Shown: positions 25,411-33,861, counted from the stretch's first letter. The stretch is DNA of 64,000 nt from Candidatus Rubrivivax defluviihabitans (GCA_016709385.1 JADJMW010000008.1:124001-188000); one strand, 5' to 3'. Notes: generated by a model not told the origin, from the letters alone. Translations and numbers: made by a program.

Positions 25411-26739
25411 TCACTCGACGAACAGCAGCGCCGGACTCTCGAGCATCGTGCGCAGCGCCTGAACGAAACGCGCGGCGTCGATGCCGTCCACGACGCGGTG
25501 GTCGAACGACGATGACAGGTTCATCATGCGGCGGGGCACCACGGCGCCACCGCGCATCATGGGCCGCTCGACGATGCGGTTGACGCCGACGATGGCCACC
25601 TCGGGCCGGTTGATCACCGGCGTGGAGGCGATGCCGCCCAAGGCGCCCAGGCTGGTGAGGGTGAGGGTGGAGCCGCGCAGCTCGTCGCGCGTGGCGCGGC
25701 CGCTGCGTGCGGCCTCGGCCAGGCGCGCCACTTCGGCCGCCAGCGCCCACAGGTCCATCGCCTCGGCATGCCGCACCACCGGCACCATCAGGCCATGGGT
25801 GGTTTGCGTGGCCACCCCCAGGTGCACGGCGCCATGGCGCGTCACGATGCCGGCCTCGTCGTCGAAGGTGGCGTTGATCTGCGGAAATTCGCTCACCGCC
25901 AGCACCATGGCGCGCATCAGCAGCGGCAGCAGCGTCAGGCGCCCGCGCTCGGCGCCCCACTTCTCGTTCAGCGCCGCGCGCAAGGCCTCGACTTCGGTGA
26001 CGTCGATTTCCTCGACATAGCTGAAGTGCGGGATGCGGCGCTTCGCTTCCTGCATCTGCACGGCGATGCGGCGGCGCAGGCCGATGACGGGAATCGCCTG
26101 CGCGTCGTGCCGTTCGGCGCCGAGGGCCGCGGTGCGCGATGCGGGGACGACGGCGGGTGACTGCGCGCCGCGTGCCGCGATGACCGCATCCAGGTCGGCC
26201 TGCATGATCCGGCCGGCCGTGCCGGTGGCCGGCACCTGCTGCAGGTCGATGCCATGCTCCCAGGCCCGCCGGCGCACGGCGGGTGAGGCGATCGGACGCC
26301 TGCCTGCGACCGGTGCCGGTGGCGGCGGCGGGATGGCTCGCGCCGGCGACGGTGCAGGGGCATGTGCGGAAGCCGGTGCGACAGGCAGGGCGACAACTGT
26401 GCCCGGCGAGGGCGCCAGGGCCGGGAATGTCGGTGCGGCCGCAACGGCTGGCACGACAGCGGCGGAACCGGACGGTACCGCGGCACCGCTCGCATCGTCG
26501 ACCTCGATGCGGATCAACTCGCTGCCCACGGCCATCGTCTGTCCGACCTCGCCGCCCAATGCCTGCACGCGGCCGGCCACGGGGGAGGGGATCTCGACGC
26601 TGGCCTTGTCGGTCATCACGTCGGCCAGCGCCTGGTCCTCGGCCACGCGGTCGCCCACCTGCACATGCCAGGCCACCAGTTCCACCTCGGCCACGCCTTC
26701 GCCGACATCGGGCACCTTGATCACGCGGATGCTGGGCAT
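25411..26739 (-). CDS. bkdB: Branched-chain 2-oxoacid dehydrogenase E2 (dihydrolipoyl acyltransferase)
   Basis: 442 residues from the ATG at 26739. The N-terminal lipoyl domain has its lysine in VMTDKASVE (K45). After an Ala/Pro-rich linker comes the E3-binding domain (residues ~150-190, SPAVRRRAWEHGIDL). The acyltransferase domain ends with SSFDHRVVDGIDAARF (catalytic H about 414). It transfers branched acyl groups from E1 to CoA. One base separates it from the E1beta stop. No E3 (lipoamide dehydrogenase) gene is adjacent, so E3 must come from elsewhere. Pyruvate-type E2 is possible, but the E1 partners favour the branched-chain type. Confidence 0.88.
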   Translation of the reverse strand: MPSIRVIKVPDVGEGVAEVELVAWHVQVGDRVAEDQALADVMTDKASVEIPSPVAGRVQALGGEVGQTMAVGSELIRIEVDDASGAAVPSGSAAVVPAVAAAPTFPALAPSPGTVVALPVAPASAHAPAPSPARAIPPPPPAPVAGRRPIASPAVRRRAWEHGIDLQQVPATGTAGRIMQADLDAVIAARGAQSPAVVPASRTAALGAERHDAQAIPVIGLRRRIAVQMQEAKRRIPHFSYVEEIDVTEVEALRAALNEKWGAERGRLTLLPLLMRAMVLAVSEFPQINATFDDEAGIVTRHGAVHLGVATQTTHGLMVPVVRHAEAMDLWALAAEVARLAEAARSGRATRDELRGSTLTLTSLGALGGIASTPVINRPEVAIVGVNRIVERPMMRGGAVVPRRMMNLSSSFDHRVVDGIDAARFVQALRTMLESPALLFVE

Positions 26740-26740
26740 C

Positions 26741-27754
26741 TCAGGCCTCCATGACTCGGCGATAGGCCGCGGCCACGCGGTCGGGCCCGGGAAAATACGC
26801 CCATTCCAGCGCATGCGGATACGGTGTGTCCCAGCCGGTGACGCGCTCCACCGGCGCCTCCAGGTGGTAGAAGCAGTGCTCCTGCACCAGCGCCACCAGT
26901 TCGGCGCCGAAGCCGCTGGTGCGCGTGGCTTCGTGCACCACCACGCAGCGGCCGGTCTTCTGCACCGAAGCCACGATGGCCGGCAAATCCAGCGGCCACA
27001 GCGAACGCAGGTCGACGATCTCGGCGTCGATGCCGCTTTCCGCCGCCGCGGCCTCGGCCACGAAGACCATGGTGCCGTAGGTCAGCACGGTCAGGTCGCT
27101 GCCGGGCCGGAACACCGCTGCGCTGTCCAGCGGCACCTTGTAGTGGCCCTCGGGCACCTCGCCTAAAGCGTGCTGCGACCACGGCACCACCGGCCGCTCG
27201 TGGTGGCCGTCGAAGGGGCCGTTGTACAGGCGCTTGGGTTCCAGGAAGATGACCGGGTCGTCGTTCTCGATCGAGGCGATGAGCAGCCCCTTCGCGTCGT
27301 AGGGGTTGCTCGGCATCACCGTGCGCAGCCCGCAGACATGGGTGAACAGCGCCTCCGGGCTCTGGCTGTGCGTCTGTCCGCCGTAGATGCCGCCGCCACA
27401 GGGCATGCGGATCGTCAGCGGCGCGGTGAAGTCGCCCGCCGAGCGGTAGCGCAGCCGCGCCGCCTCGGAAACGATCTGATCCGAGGCGGGGTAGAAATAG
27501 TCGGCGAACTGCACCTCCACCACCGGCCGCAGGCCATAGGCCGCCATGCCGATGGCCGAGCCGACGATGCCGCCTTCCGAGATGGGCGCGTCGAACACGC
27601 GCGAGGTGCCGTACTTGGCCTGCAGCCCTTCGGTGCAACGAAAGACGCCGCCGAAGTAGCCGACGTCCTGGCCGTAGACCACCACGTTGGGGTCGCGCTC
27701 CAGCATCACGTCCATCGCGGAGCGCAGGGCCTGGATCATGGTCATGCGGGTCAT
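26741..27754 (-). CDS. bkdA2: Branched-chain 2-oxoacid dehydrogenase E1 beta subunit
   Basis: 337 residues, the usual length of E1beta. It has the N-terminal TPP-binding transketolase-like domain (VYGQDVGYFGGVFRCTEGL, FDAPISEGGIVGSAIGMA). A C-terminal domain with LTVLTYGTMV and the motif VVVHEATRTSGFGAE follows. With E1alpha it decarboxylates 2-oxo acids from leucine, isoleucine and valine. The start overlaps the E1alpha stop by 4 bases. Confidence 0.9.
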   Translation of the reverse strand: MTRMTMIQALRSAMDVMLERDPNVVVYGQDVGYFGGVFRCTEGLQAKYGTSRVFDAPISEGGIVGSAIGMAAYGLRPVVEVQFADYFYPASDQIVSEAARLRYRSAGDFTAPLTIRMPCGGGIYGGQTHSQSPEALFTHVCGLRTVMPSNPYDAKGLLIASIENDDPVIFLEPKRLYNGPFDGHHERPVVPWSQHALGEVPEGHYKVPLDSAAVFRPGSDLTVLTYGTMVFVAEAAAAESGIDAEIVDLRSLWPLDLPAIVASVQKTGRCVVVHEATRTSGFGAELVALVQEHCFYHLEAPVERVTGWDTPYPHALEWAYFPGPDRVAAAYRRVMEA

Positions 27755-29004
27755 GACATCAGTCTTTCGCGGGCCTGGCGCAGCTGCTCGTGCAGGTGCG
27801 CCGGCATGTCCTTGTAGACACCCTCGAACATGGTTTCCAGCGGCGGCACGTGGCCGTCGATCAGCGTGCCGCCGAAGGTTTCGGCTTCCTTCATCGCGGC
27901 GGCGACTTCGGTTTCGAGTTCCCTGCGCACGCGTTCGTGTTCCTCGTCCGACCAGGCGCCCAACCCCATCAGGTGCTGCTTCAGCCGCACGATCGGGTCG
28001 CCCAGCGGAAAACGCTGCGCCTCGTCGGCCGGGCGGTAGCGCGAAGGGTCATCGGAGGTGGAATGCGCACCGGCGCGGTAGGTGAGCCACTCGATCAGCG
28101 TCGGCCCCAGGCTGCTGCGCGCGCGTTCGGCCGCCCAGCGCGACGCCGCCAGCACGGCCAGGAAGTCGTTGCCGTCGACGCGCAGCGAGGCGATGCCGCA
28201 GCCCACGCCGCGCGCCGCGAAGGTGGTGCCCTCGCCGCCGGCGATGGCCTGGAAGGTCGAGATGGCCCACTGGTTGTTGACCACGTTCAGGATCACCGGC
28301 GCGCGGTAGACGTGGGCGAAGGTCAGCGCGGTGTGGAAGTCGGCCTCGGCGGTGGCGCCGTCGCCGATCCAGGCCGAGGCGATCTTCGTGTCACCCTTGA
28401 TGGCCGAGGCCATGCCCCAGCCCACCGCCTGGATGAATTGCGTGGCCAGGTTGCCGCTGATGGAGAAGAAGCCGGCGCGCTTGTACGAATACATCACCGG
28501 CAGCTGGCGGCCCTTGAGCGGGTCGCGCGCATTGCTCATCAGCTGGCAGATCAGCTCGGCCATCGGGACATCGTCGCGCGCCAGCAGCAGGCCCTGCTGG
28601 CGGTAGGTGGGAAAACACATGTCGCCGTCGCGCAGGGCCAGCGCGTGCGCGGTGGCGATGGCCTCCTCGCCCAGGCACTGCATGTAGAACGAGATCTTCT
28701 TCTGCCGCTGGGCGATGAACATCTTGGCGTCGAAGGCGCGCGTTCGCATCATCGCGCGCAGGCCGCGCTGCAGCAGCGGCACGTCGGGCGGCGGCGCCCA
28801 GGGCCCGACGGCGCGGCCTTCGTCGTCGAGCACGCGCACCAACGCATGGGCCAGGTCGGCGGTATCGACGGCGGCAACGTCGATGGCGGGCTTGCGCACC
28901 GCACCTGCGCTCGACACGTGCAGGTAGGAAAAGTCGGTCTCGCGCCCCGGGCGTCCGGTGGGTTCGGGCACATGCAGGTGCAGCGGCTCGGGTTTCGGGT
29001 TCAT
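27751..29004 (-). CDS. bkdA1: Branched-chain 2-oxoacid dehydrogenase E1 alpha subunit
   Basis: 417 residues from the ATG at 29004. The TPP-binding motif is GDGATAEADFHTALTFAHVY...VVNNQWAIST, and the phosphorylation-loop-like segment is RAGAHSTSDDPSRYRP. An N-terminal extension of about 70 residues (EPLHLHVPEPTGRPG) is typical of the Pseudomonas-type BkdA1 group. It lies 48 bases downstream of a GH17 gene on the same strand. It may therefore share transcripts with the glucan operon or have a promoter in that short gap. Confidence 0.9.
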   Translation of the reverse strand: MNPKPEPLHLHVPEPTGRPGRETDFSYLHVSSAGAVRKPAIDVAAVDTADLAHALVRVLDDEGRAVGPWAPPPDVPLLQRGLRAMMRTRAFDAKMFIAQRQKKISFYMQCLGEEAIATAHALALRDGDMCFPTYRQQGLLLARDDVPMAELICQLMSNARDPLKGRQLPVMYSYKRAGFFSISGNLATQFIQAVGWGMASAIKGDTKIASAWIGDGATAEADFHTALTFAHVYRAPVILNVVNNQWAISTFQAIAGGEGTTFAARGVGCGIASLRVDGNDFLAVLAASRWAAERARSSLGPTLIEWLTYRAGAHSTSDDPSRYRPADEAQRFPLGDPIVRLKQHLMGLGAWSDEEHERVRRELETEVAAAMKEAETFGGTLIDGHVPPLETMFEGVYKDMPAHLHEQLRQARERLMS

Positions 29005-29052
29005 GCGCAGGCTCCCCGGCGTGGCAGGCGGCGCCACGGCGATGCGGGAAGA

Positions 29053-30009
29053 CTAGCCGATTCCGCTTCCCAGCGCACCCGGTACGGCGCCTGCCAGTCC
29101 CGCGACAGCCGGCACGGCCTGCTTGGGCGTTCGGTCCACCGTATACAAGCCCCAGTGCTTCTCGGGCTCCAGCGGGTCGGGCGAGCCTTTCCAGGGTTCG
29201 TCGAAGGCCTCGAAGACGAAACACAGGATGCCGGCCTCGTCGGTCCAGCGCAACAGGTCCTGCAGGTAGATGGCCTGCAACTCCTGCGAGGTGTTGTGCG
29301 GCTCGATGCCGCGGCCGTTGGAGTGGGTGGTCCAGCCGGCCTCGGTGACGATCACCGGCTTGCCCGGGTACAGCCGCGCCACGCTGTCGTAGTTGTCGCG
29401 CGTGTAGTCCAGCGCCTCGTGCACGTGCTTGTATTCCCACACCGGGTAGGTGTGCAGCGAGATGAAGTCCAGTTCTGCCGCCAGGTCGCGCAGCTTGTGC
29501 TGCCAGGGCACGTAGTTCTCGCAGAAGGTCACTGGCTGCGCCACGGCCTGCTTGACCCGTCGCACGTGCTCGATCATGCGCGGCACCGGCACGAAGTGGT
29601 CGGTCCAGTCGACCGTGGCCTCGTTGCCCACGGCGACCGAGAAGACGATGTCGGGGTAGGCCTGGGCCAGCGCGATGAGCCGGCCGACCTCCGCGTCGTT
29701 CTCGGCGATGCCGGCCTCGAGTTGTTCCTCGCTGTAGGTGGCACCCCAGGGGCAGCCGAAATTGTTCATCTCGGCGCCGAGATAGGCGCCCAGCATGACG
29801 CGGAAAGGCAGGCGGTCGTGGCGGATGATCTCGAGCACACGCTCGGCGTGCAGGCTGCAGTCATACAGCCGCAGCAGCGGCCAGTGCGGCTGCAGGATGA
29901 CCAGGTCCTCGCGGATCTGTTCCACCGTGGGGTAGACCTTGCTGTCGGGGCTCTGGCCGTGGCGGTAGCCCGAATAGCAGATGGCGCGGCCGGTGGGAAG
30001 TCGAAGCAT
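29053..30009 (-). CDS. GH17-family beta-1,3-glucan enzyme, no signal peptide (A)
   Basis: 318 residues from the ATG at 30009, which has AGAAG just before it. GH17 landmarks: YSGYRHGQSPD at the N-terminus, acid/base in FSVAVGNEATVDW, DFISLHTYPVWEYKH, nucleophile in VIVTEAGWTTHS, and FEAFDEPWKGS. No signal peptide or lipobox is present, so a cytoplasmic enzyme is predicted. It may trim short beta-1,3-oligoglucosides or transfer glucosyl units, as some bacterial GH17 proteins do. It is third in the minus-strand GH16-GH17-GH17 operon, 17 bases after its neighbour. Confidence 0.85.
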   Translation of the reverse strand: MLRLPTGRAICYSGYRHGQSPDSKVYPTVEQIREDLVILQPHWPLLRLYDCSLHAERVLEIIRHDRLPFRVMLGAYLGAEMNNFGCPWGATYSEEQLEAGIAENDAEVGRLIALAQAYPDIVFSVAVGNEATVDWTDHFVPVPRMIEHVRRVKQAVAQPVTFCENYVPWQHKLRDLAAELDFISLHTYPVWEYKHVHEALDYTRDNYDSVARLYPGKPVIVTEAGWTTHSNGRGIEPHNTSQELQAIYLQDLLRWTDEAGILCFVFEAFDEPWKGSPDPLEPEKHWGLYTVDRTPKQAVPAVAGLAGAVPGALGSGIG

Positions 30010-30025
30010 CTTCTGAAGCCCTGTT

Positions 30026-30985
30026 TCAGCCGAACTTCGGCCGGCCGTCCTTGTCCCACAGGCCCCAGTAGGCACCGACGTCGCCCTCGGCGCCCACCTT
30101 CCAGGCCTCGTCGAAGGCCGCGAACCAGAACACCTCCACGCCGTCGCGCTGTGCCCAGTGCTGGGTGTCCAGAAAATAGCGCATGGCCCCCTGCACGGAG
30201 GGCACCGCGCCGTGGAAGGCGCTGCCCTGGTCGGGCCACCCGGTTTCGCTGATGACGACGCGCTTGCCGCCGGCCACCGCCACCGTGCGGTGGACCATGT
30301 CCTGCATGTAGGCCACGGCACGTTCGCGCGGGCAGCCTTCCCAGAACGGGTAGCAGTTGGCCAGGATCACGTCGCAGGCGGCGGCCACGCGCGGGTGCTT
30401 CTCGAACAGGTAGTAGGCGTCGACATAACCCACCGGCATACCGGGCAGGGCTTGCTTCACGCGCTGGAGGGCGGCCAGCAGTTCGTCCTCCGACAGGTCC
30501 TCGCGCAGCAGCACCTCGTTGCCCACGGCCACGATATCGGCGTGACCAGCCTGCGCCACCTCGATGACGCCCTGCAGTTCGCGTTCGTTGATCCCGCGGT
30601 CGGTGCCCAGCCAGGCGCCGACCAGCGTCTTGATGCCGAGTTCGTGCGCGATGCGCGGCGTGTGCTCGTGACCGTCGGTGCACGAGAAGCTGCGCACCCA
30701 GCGGGTGTGTGGACGCACGATCTCGAGCCGCTCGCGGATCTGGTCCTCGCCGATCCGGTCACCCGGCTTCTGGCCTTCCAGGTAGGGGCTGAAGCACAGG
30801 CCGTGCACGCCGGCTTGCAGGACCGACTGGAATTCGCTGGCCAGTGCGGCCTGCTCCTGGGGCGACAGTGCCGGCTCGGCCGCCGTTGCAGCCGACGCGG
30901 CCGTGCCGGTGGGGCCTTCTGCATGGTGCTGCGCGGAAGGCTTCGAGGCGCCGCTTCCGGTCGGGACGGCTGGGTTCTTGGACAT
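30026..30985 (-). CDS. GH17-family beta-1,3-glucan enzyme, no signal peptide (B)
   Basis: 319 residues from the ATG at 30985 (GGAG 8 bases before). The first ~50 residues are Ala/Ser/Pro-rich and look disordered, not like a signal peptide. The catalytic barrel follows: GLCFSPYLEGQ, acid/base in IVAVGNEVLLRED, nucleophile in VVISETGWPDQG, then FWFAAFDEAWKVG. It is only distantly similar to the GH17 protein encoded just downstream, so the pair is not a fresh duplication. It probably acts together with the GH16 enzyme on beta-1,3-glucan fragments. Confidence 0.83.
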   Translation of the reverse strand: MSKNPAVPTGSGASKPSAQHHAEGPTGTAASAATAAEPALSPQEQAALASEFQSVLQAGVHGLCFSPYLEGQKPGDRIGEDQIRERLEIVRPHTRWVRSFSCTDGHEHTPRIAHELGIKTLVGAWLGTDRGINERELQGVIEVAQAGHADIVAVGNEVLLREDLSEDELLAALQRVKQALPGMPVGYVDAYYLFEKHPRVAAACDVILANCYPFWEGCPRERAVAYMQDMVHRTVAVAGGKRVVISETGWPDQGSAFHGAVPSVQGAMRYFLDTQHWAQRDGVEVFWFAAFDEAWKVGAEGDVGAYWGLWDKDGRPKFG

Positions 30986-31016
30986 GTGTTTCTCCAGGTC
31001 AAGGATGGAGGGCCGC

Positions 31017-31916
31017 TCAGCGCGTCTTCTGCCAGGGAAAACGGCCCGGGCCGCGCGGCCTGGGTTCGCCATAGCCGCCGATCCTGTCGTAGACGCGCAC
31101 GTAGTCCACGACCATCTCGGCCGGGAATTTCGTCTCGTCGTTCGGCGTGCCGGGGAAGTTGCCGCCCACGGCCACGTTCATGAGCAGGTAGAACGGCTGG
31201 TCGAACGGCGCCGGCCAGGGGTTGAGCTCGCTGGCGCGCGTGGCCTCCAGGCCGAGGCCGTCTTTGCTATTGCTGCAGCTCCACCAGAAACTCTCGGTCG
31301 AGGTGTGCACGTCGTCCACAAAGAAACGGATCTCGCCCGGCTCCCACTCCGCGGCGTAGACATGCCAGTCCGACACCGTGCTGCCGCCGGGCAGCGGATG
31401 CACGTGCGTGTGCAGCGTGCGCTTGGGGTAGGTGGAGCCATAGTGGATGCTGTTGAGCACTTCGTGCGGCTTCTCGCCCACGATCTCCATCAGGTCGATC
31501 TCGCCGCTGGCCGCCCAGCCGCCGTAGGCGTCGTCCTGCGGCAGCATCCACAGCGCCGGCCACAGGCCCTTGCCCCAGGGCACCTTGGCGCGAAATTCGA
31601 AGCGGCCGTAGAGCTTGCTGAACAGCGGCGTGCCGTCGCGCTGGCGCGTCTTCAGCCGTGCCGAGGTATAGCCGCAGCCGTGCAGCGAAGCCTTCACGGC
31701 GCGGATGGTCAGCAGGCTGTCCTTGACCGTGACGTTCTCGGGCTCGTGCGTGTAGTACTGCAACTCCTCGTTGCCCCAGCCCGGAATCCAGACATGGTTC
31801 TTGTAGTCGTAGAAGCCGTTGCCGAGGTCGAAGTCCCACTTGCTGCGGTCGACCTCGTGGCCCTCGAATTCGTCGCGCCAGACGAGTTTCCAGCCTTTGC
31901 GTCTTGCCGTTGTCAT
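31017..31916 (-). CDS. GH16-family endo-beta-1,3-glucanase (laminarinase-like)
   Basis: 299 residues from the ATG at 31916. The GH16 catalytic motif is GEIDLMEIVG: nucleophile E139, helper D141, acid/base E144. Typical flanking features are WRDEFEG near the start, YGRFEFRAKVPWGKGLWPALWM, and the C-terminal YLLMNVAVGGNFPG...VDYVRVYD. It cuts internal beta-1,3-linkages. No signal peptide is seen from this start, which is unusual for a laminarinase. The start overlaps the stop of a short upstream frame (ATGA). The LacI-type palindrome at 32112 lies 196 bases upstream. Confidence 0.88.
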   Translation of the reverse strand: MTTARRKGWKLVWRDEFEGHEVDRSKWDFDLGNGFYDYKNHVWIPGWGNEELQYYTHEPENVTVKDSLLTIRAVKASLHGCGYTSARLKTRQRDGTPLFSKLYGRFEFRAKVPWGKGLWPALWMLPQDDAYGGWAASGEIDLMEIVGEKPHEVLNSIHYGSTYPKRTLHTHVHPLPGGSTVSDWHVYAAEWEPGEIRFFVDDVHTSTESFWWSCSNSKDGLGLEATRASELNPWPAPFDQPFYLLMNVAVGGNFPGTPNDETKFPAEMVVDYVRVYDRIGGYGEPRPRGPGRFPWQKTR

Positions 31917-32101
31917 GACATCAGTCTCCCTGTGGCGTCGAAGGTTCGGGTCGAAGTCCCGCGCGCTGCACGCCGGCGGCCGGCGGTGTCGGGCGCCAGC
32001 CAGTGGCTCAGATGACCGGCCAGCCAGGCGATCGAAGACTGCGTGGCCAGCGTGCCGCCCTTGAAGCCCTCGCTCCACTCGTTGGGCCTGGGCAAGTACA
32101 A
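31913..32101 (-). CDS. Possible 62-residue leader ORF or gene remnant upstream of the GH16 gene
   Basis: An open frame begins TTG at 32101, 11 bases beyond the LacI-type palindrome, and ends with a stop overlapping the GH16 ATG (ATGA). The first ~38 residues (YLPRPNEWSEGFKGGTLATQ and on through SSIAWLAGHLSHWLAP) have third positions and composition like real coding DNA. The rest is Arg-rich and less convincing. No good ribosome site precedes the TTG. It could be a coupled leader peptide or the remnant of a lost gene. I cannot name a family. Confidence 0.35.
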   Translation of the reverse strand: MYLPRPNEWSEGFKGGTLATQSSIAWLAGHLSHWLAPDTAGRRRAARGTSTRTFDATGRLMS

Positions 32102-32111
32102 CGGCCAACAT

Positions 32112-32125
32112 TGAAAGCGCTTTCA
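32112..32125. promoter_or_regulatory. LacI-family operator, palindrome TGAAAGCGCTTTCA (copy 3)
   Basis: Exact match to copies at 144 and 268. It lies upstream of the minus-strand GH16-GH17-GH17 operon and just downstream of the LacI-family gene. A degenerate half-copy (GGAAAGCGCT) follows at 32161-32170. This ties the two glucan arms to one regulator. Confidence 0.8.
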
Positions 32126-32225
32126 GACTATAGGCAGCCGTTGGCACCGTGTCAAATCAGGGAAAGCGCTGGTGTTCATGCCACAGCACGCCGCGGCCCG
32201 GCCGCGACCTCGCACGTCGTGATGC

Positions 32226-33281
32226 TCAGGCCGAAACGGCGGGTGGACTGCTCGACTCGCGCACCACGACACGCGGTGCGGGCACGGCGCCGCTGGGTTT
32301 CTCGCCGCGCAGCAACTGCAGCATCGACGAGGCCGCCAGCCGCCCGATCTCGTAGGCAGGATGGTGTACGGTCGTCAGCGGCGGCAACAGGAAAGGCGAG
32401 ACCGGCAGGTCGTCGAAACCTACCACGGACATGTCTCGCGGCACGTGCAGGCCGCGTCGATAAAGCCCCAGGCAGGCGCCCAGCGCCATCTGGTCGTTGG
32501 ACGCGAAGACGGCCGTGAAGCGGTGCCGGCTGTCGAGCAGGCGGCTCACGGCCGCCAGACCGCTCTCTTCGGAGAACAGGCCCTGCGAGACCAGTTCGGG
32601 TTCGTAGTCGAGGCCCGCCGCCTCGATGGCCGCGCGGTAGCCCCGGTGGCGTTCCACCGCGTCGGGGTGGCCGGCGTCCCCGGTGATGAAGGCGATGCGC
32701 CGGTGCCCCAAGGCCAGCAGGTGGTTGGTGGCCAGGCGGGCACCCTCGAAATTGTCGAAGTCCAGCGACACCAGGTTGGGCGCCTTGATGGCGCGGCCGG
32801 TCACCACCACGGGCAGCGCCTTGGCGACCTGGCGCAAGGCTGCGTCGCCGAGGCGGCCGGAAAGCACGATGATGCCGTCGACGCGCCGCGAGCGCAGCAC
32901 TTCGATGGCGCGCGCTTCCTCTTGCGCATTCCACTGGCCGCTGACGAACAGCGCGCTGTAGCCGACGCGGTCCAGCGTCTCTTCGATGCCGCGCAGCGCG
33001 ACGCCGTAGAACGGGCTGTCGATGGCGTGCGTGACCACGCCCACGCTCAGCGTGCGACCGCCGGCCAGGCCGCGCGCCACCGGGTTGGGCACGTAGCCCA
33101 GGCGCTGCACCGCGGCCTCGACCGCCGCCCGCTTGGCCTCGTGCACCGCGGCCGTGCCGTTGAGGATGCGCGACACGGTGCTGGGCGAAACGCCCGCCGC
33201 CTGCGCCACCATGCCCAGCGTGACCACTTCGCTGGGCGCCTTGGCATTCGATCCCGCACGTTTGTATCGTTGGGTGGGCAT
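32226..33281 (-). CDS. LacI-family transcriptional regulator of the glucan locus
   Basis: 351 residues. The DNA-binding domain is VTLGMVAQAAGVSPSTVSRI at about residues 20-40, followed by the hinge region (VPNPVARGLAGG). A periplasmic-binding-protein-like sensor domain covers residues 75-340 (SVGVVTHAIDSPFYG, IIVLSGR, VSLDFDNFEGARLA, VFASNDQMALG, MSVVGFDDLP). It presumably binds TGAAAGCGCTTTCA at three sites in the window and releases them on binding a glucan breakdown sugar. The effector is unknown. It is a single gene, divergent from the UspA gene. Confidence 0.9.
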   Translation of the reverse strand: MPTQRYKRAGSNAKAPSEVVTLGMVAQAAGVSPSTVSRILNGTAAVHEAKRAAVEAAVQRLGYVPNPVARGLAGGRTLSVGVVTHAIDSPFYGVALRGIEETLDRVGYSALFVSGQWNAQEEARAIEVLRSRRVDGIIVLSGRLGDAALRQVAKALPVVVTGRAIKAPNLVSLDFDNFEGARLATNHLLALGHRRIAFITGDAGHPDAVERHRGYRAAIEAAGLDYEPELVSQGLFSEESGLAAVSRLLDSRHRFTAVFASNDQMALGACLGLYRRGLHVPRDMSVVGFDDLPVSPFLLPPLTTVHHPAYEIGRLAASSMLQLLRGEKPSGAVPAPRVVVRESSSPPAVSA

Positions 33282-33331
33282 GGTGCGCCGAGTGTACCGG
33301 GGGGTGCCAGGCTGCCTGCCCGGCGGCCGGA

Positions 33332-33345
33332 TTGATCGAGGTCAA
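33332..33345 (+). promoter_or_regulatory. FNR/Anr-like box upstream of the UspA gene
   Basis: TTGATCGAGGTCAA matches the FNR-family consensus TTGAT-N4-ATCAA at nine of ten positions. It lies 97 bases before the UspA start and could make that gene responsive to oxygen limitation. It also lies 51 bases upstream of the divergent LacI gene. Confidence 0.55.
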
Positions 33346-33441
33346 CTGTGCCCGCGGCGTGCGCACTATCGTGACTTGGTCCGTGCGTTGGCTGAAACCC
33401 GATCGAACGCCACGGGTCGCAAAACCCTCGCGGAGGTCGAG

Positions 33442-33861
33442 ATGCGAAAGATTCTGGTCCCCATCGACGGCTCCGACGCCGCGCTCCGTGCCCTGGCCCA
33501 CGCGGTGGAGTTGGCGCGAGCCGCCGGCGCCAAGATCGTGATGGTGAACGTGCAGCAGACGCTGGAGCGCTGGTACGCCGGGGGCCTGCTGAACAATGAG
33601 GCGCTGACCCATCTGCGCCAGCAAGGCGAGGCCGACGGTGCCAAGGCGCGGGCGCTGGTCGATGCGGCCGGACTGACCTACGAGTTCGATGTGCTCTTCG
33701 GCCAGCCGGGGGAGGTCATCGCGCGCGTGGCCAAGGAGCAGAGCTGCATCGGCATCGTCATGGGAGCGCGCGGCCTGAGCGACCTGGATCATTTGTTCCT
33801 GGGCTCGACAGCGCACAAGGTGATCCAGCTTGCCGAAGCCCCGGTCACCTTGGTGAAGTAG
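33442..33861 (+). CDS. Universal stress protein, UspA family
   Basis: 139 residues from the ATG at 33442, with GGAGG just upstream. The fold is a single Usp domain: KILVPIDGSDAALRALAHAVELA at the start and the nucleotide-binding pattern GIVMGARGLSDLDHLFLGSTAHKVIQLAEAPVTLVK at the end (G-x2-G-x9-G-S/T). It probably binds ATP and supports survival under stress or low oxygen. The FNR-like box upstream supports control by oxygen, which is inference. Confidence 0.93.
   Translation: MRKILVPIDGSDAALRALAHAVELARAAGAKIVMVNVQQTLERWYAGGLLNNEALTHLRQQGEADGAKARALVDAAGLTYEFDVLFGQPGEVIARVAKEQSCIGIVMGARGLSDLDHLFLGSTAHKVIQLAEAPVTLVK

Noticed and set aside
32161..32170. GGAAAGCGCT as a fourth LacI operator
   Set aside because: Only half of the palindrome is present, so it may be a weak auxiliary site or chance.
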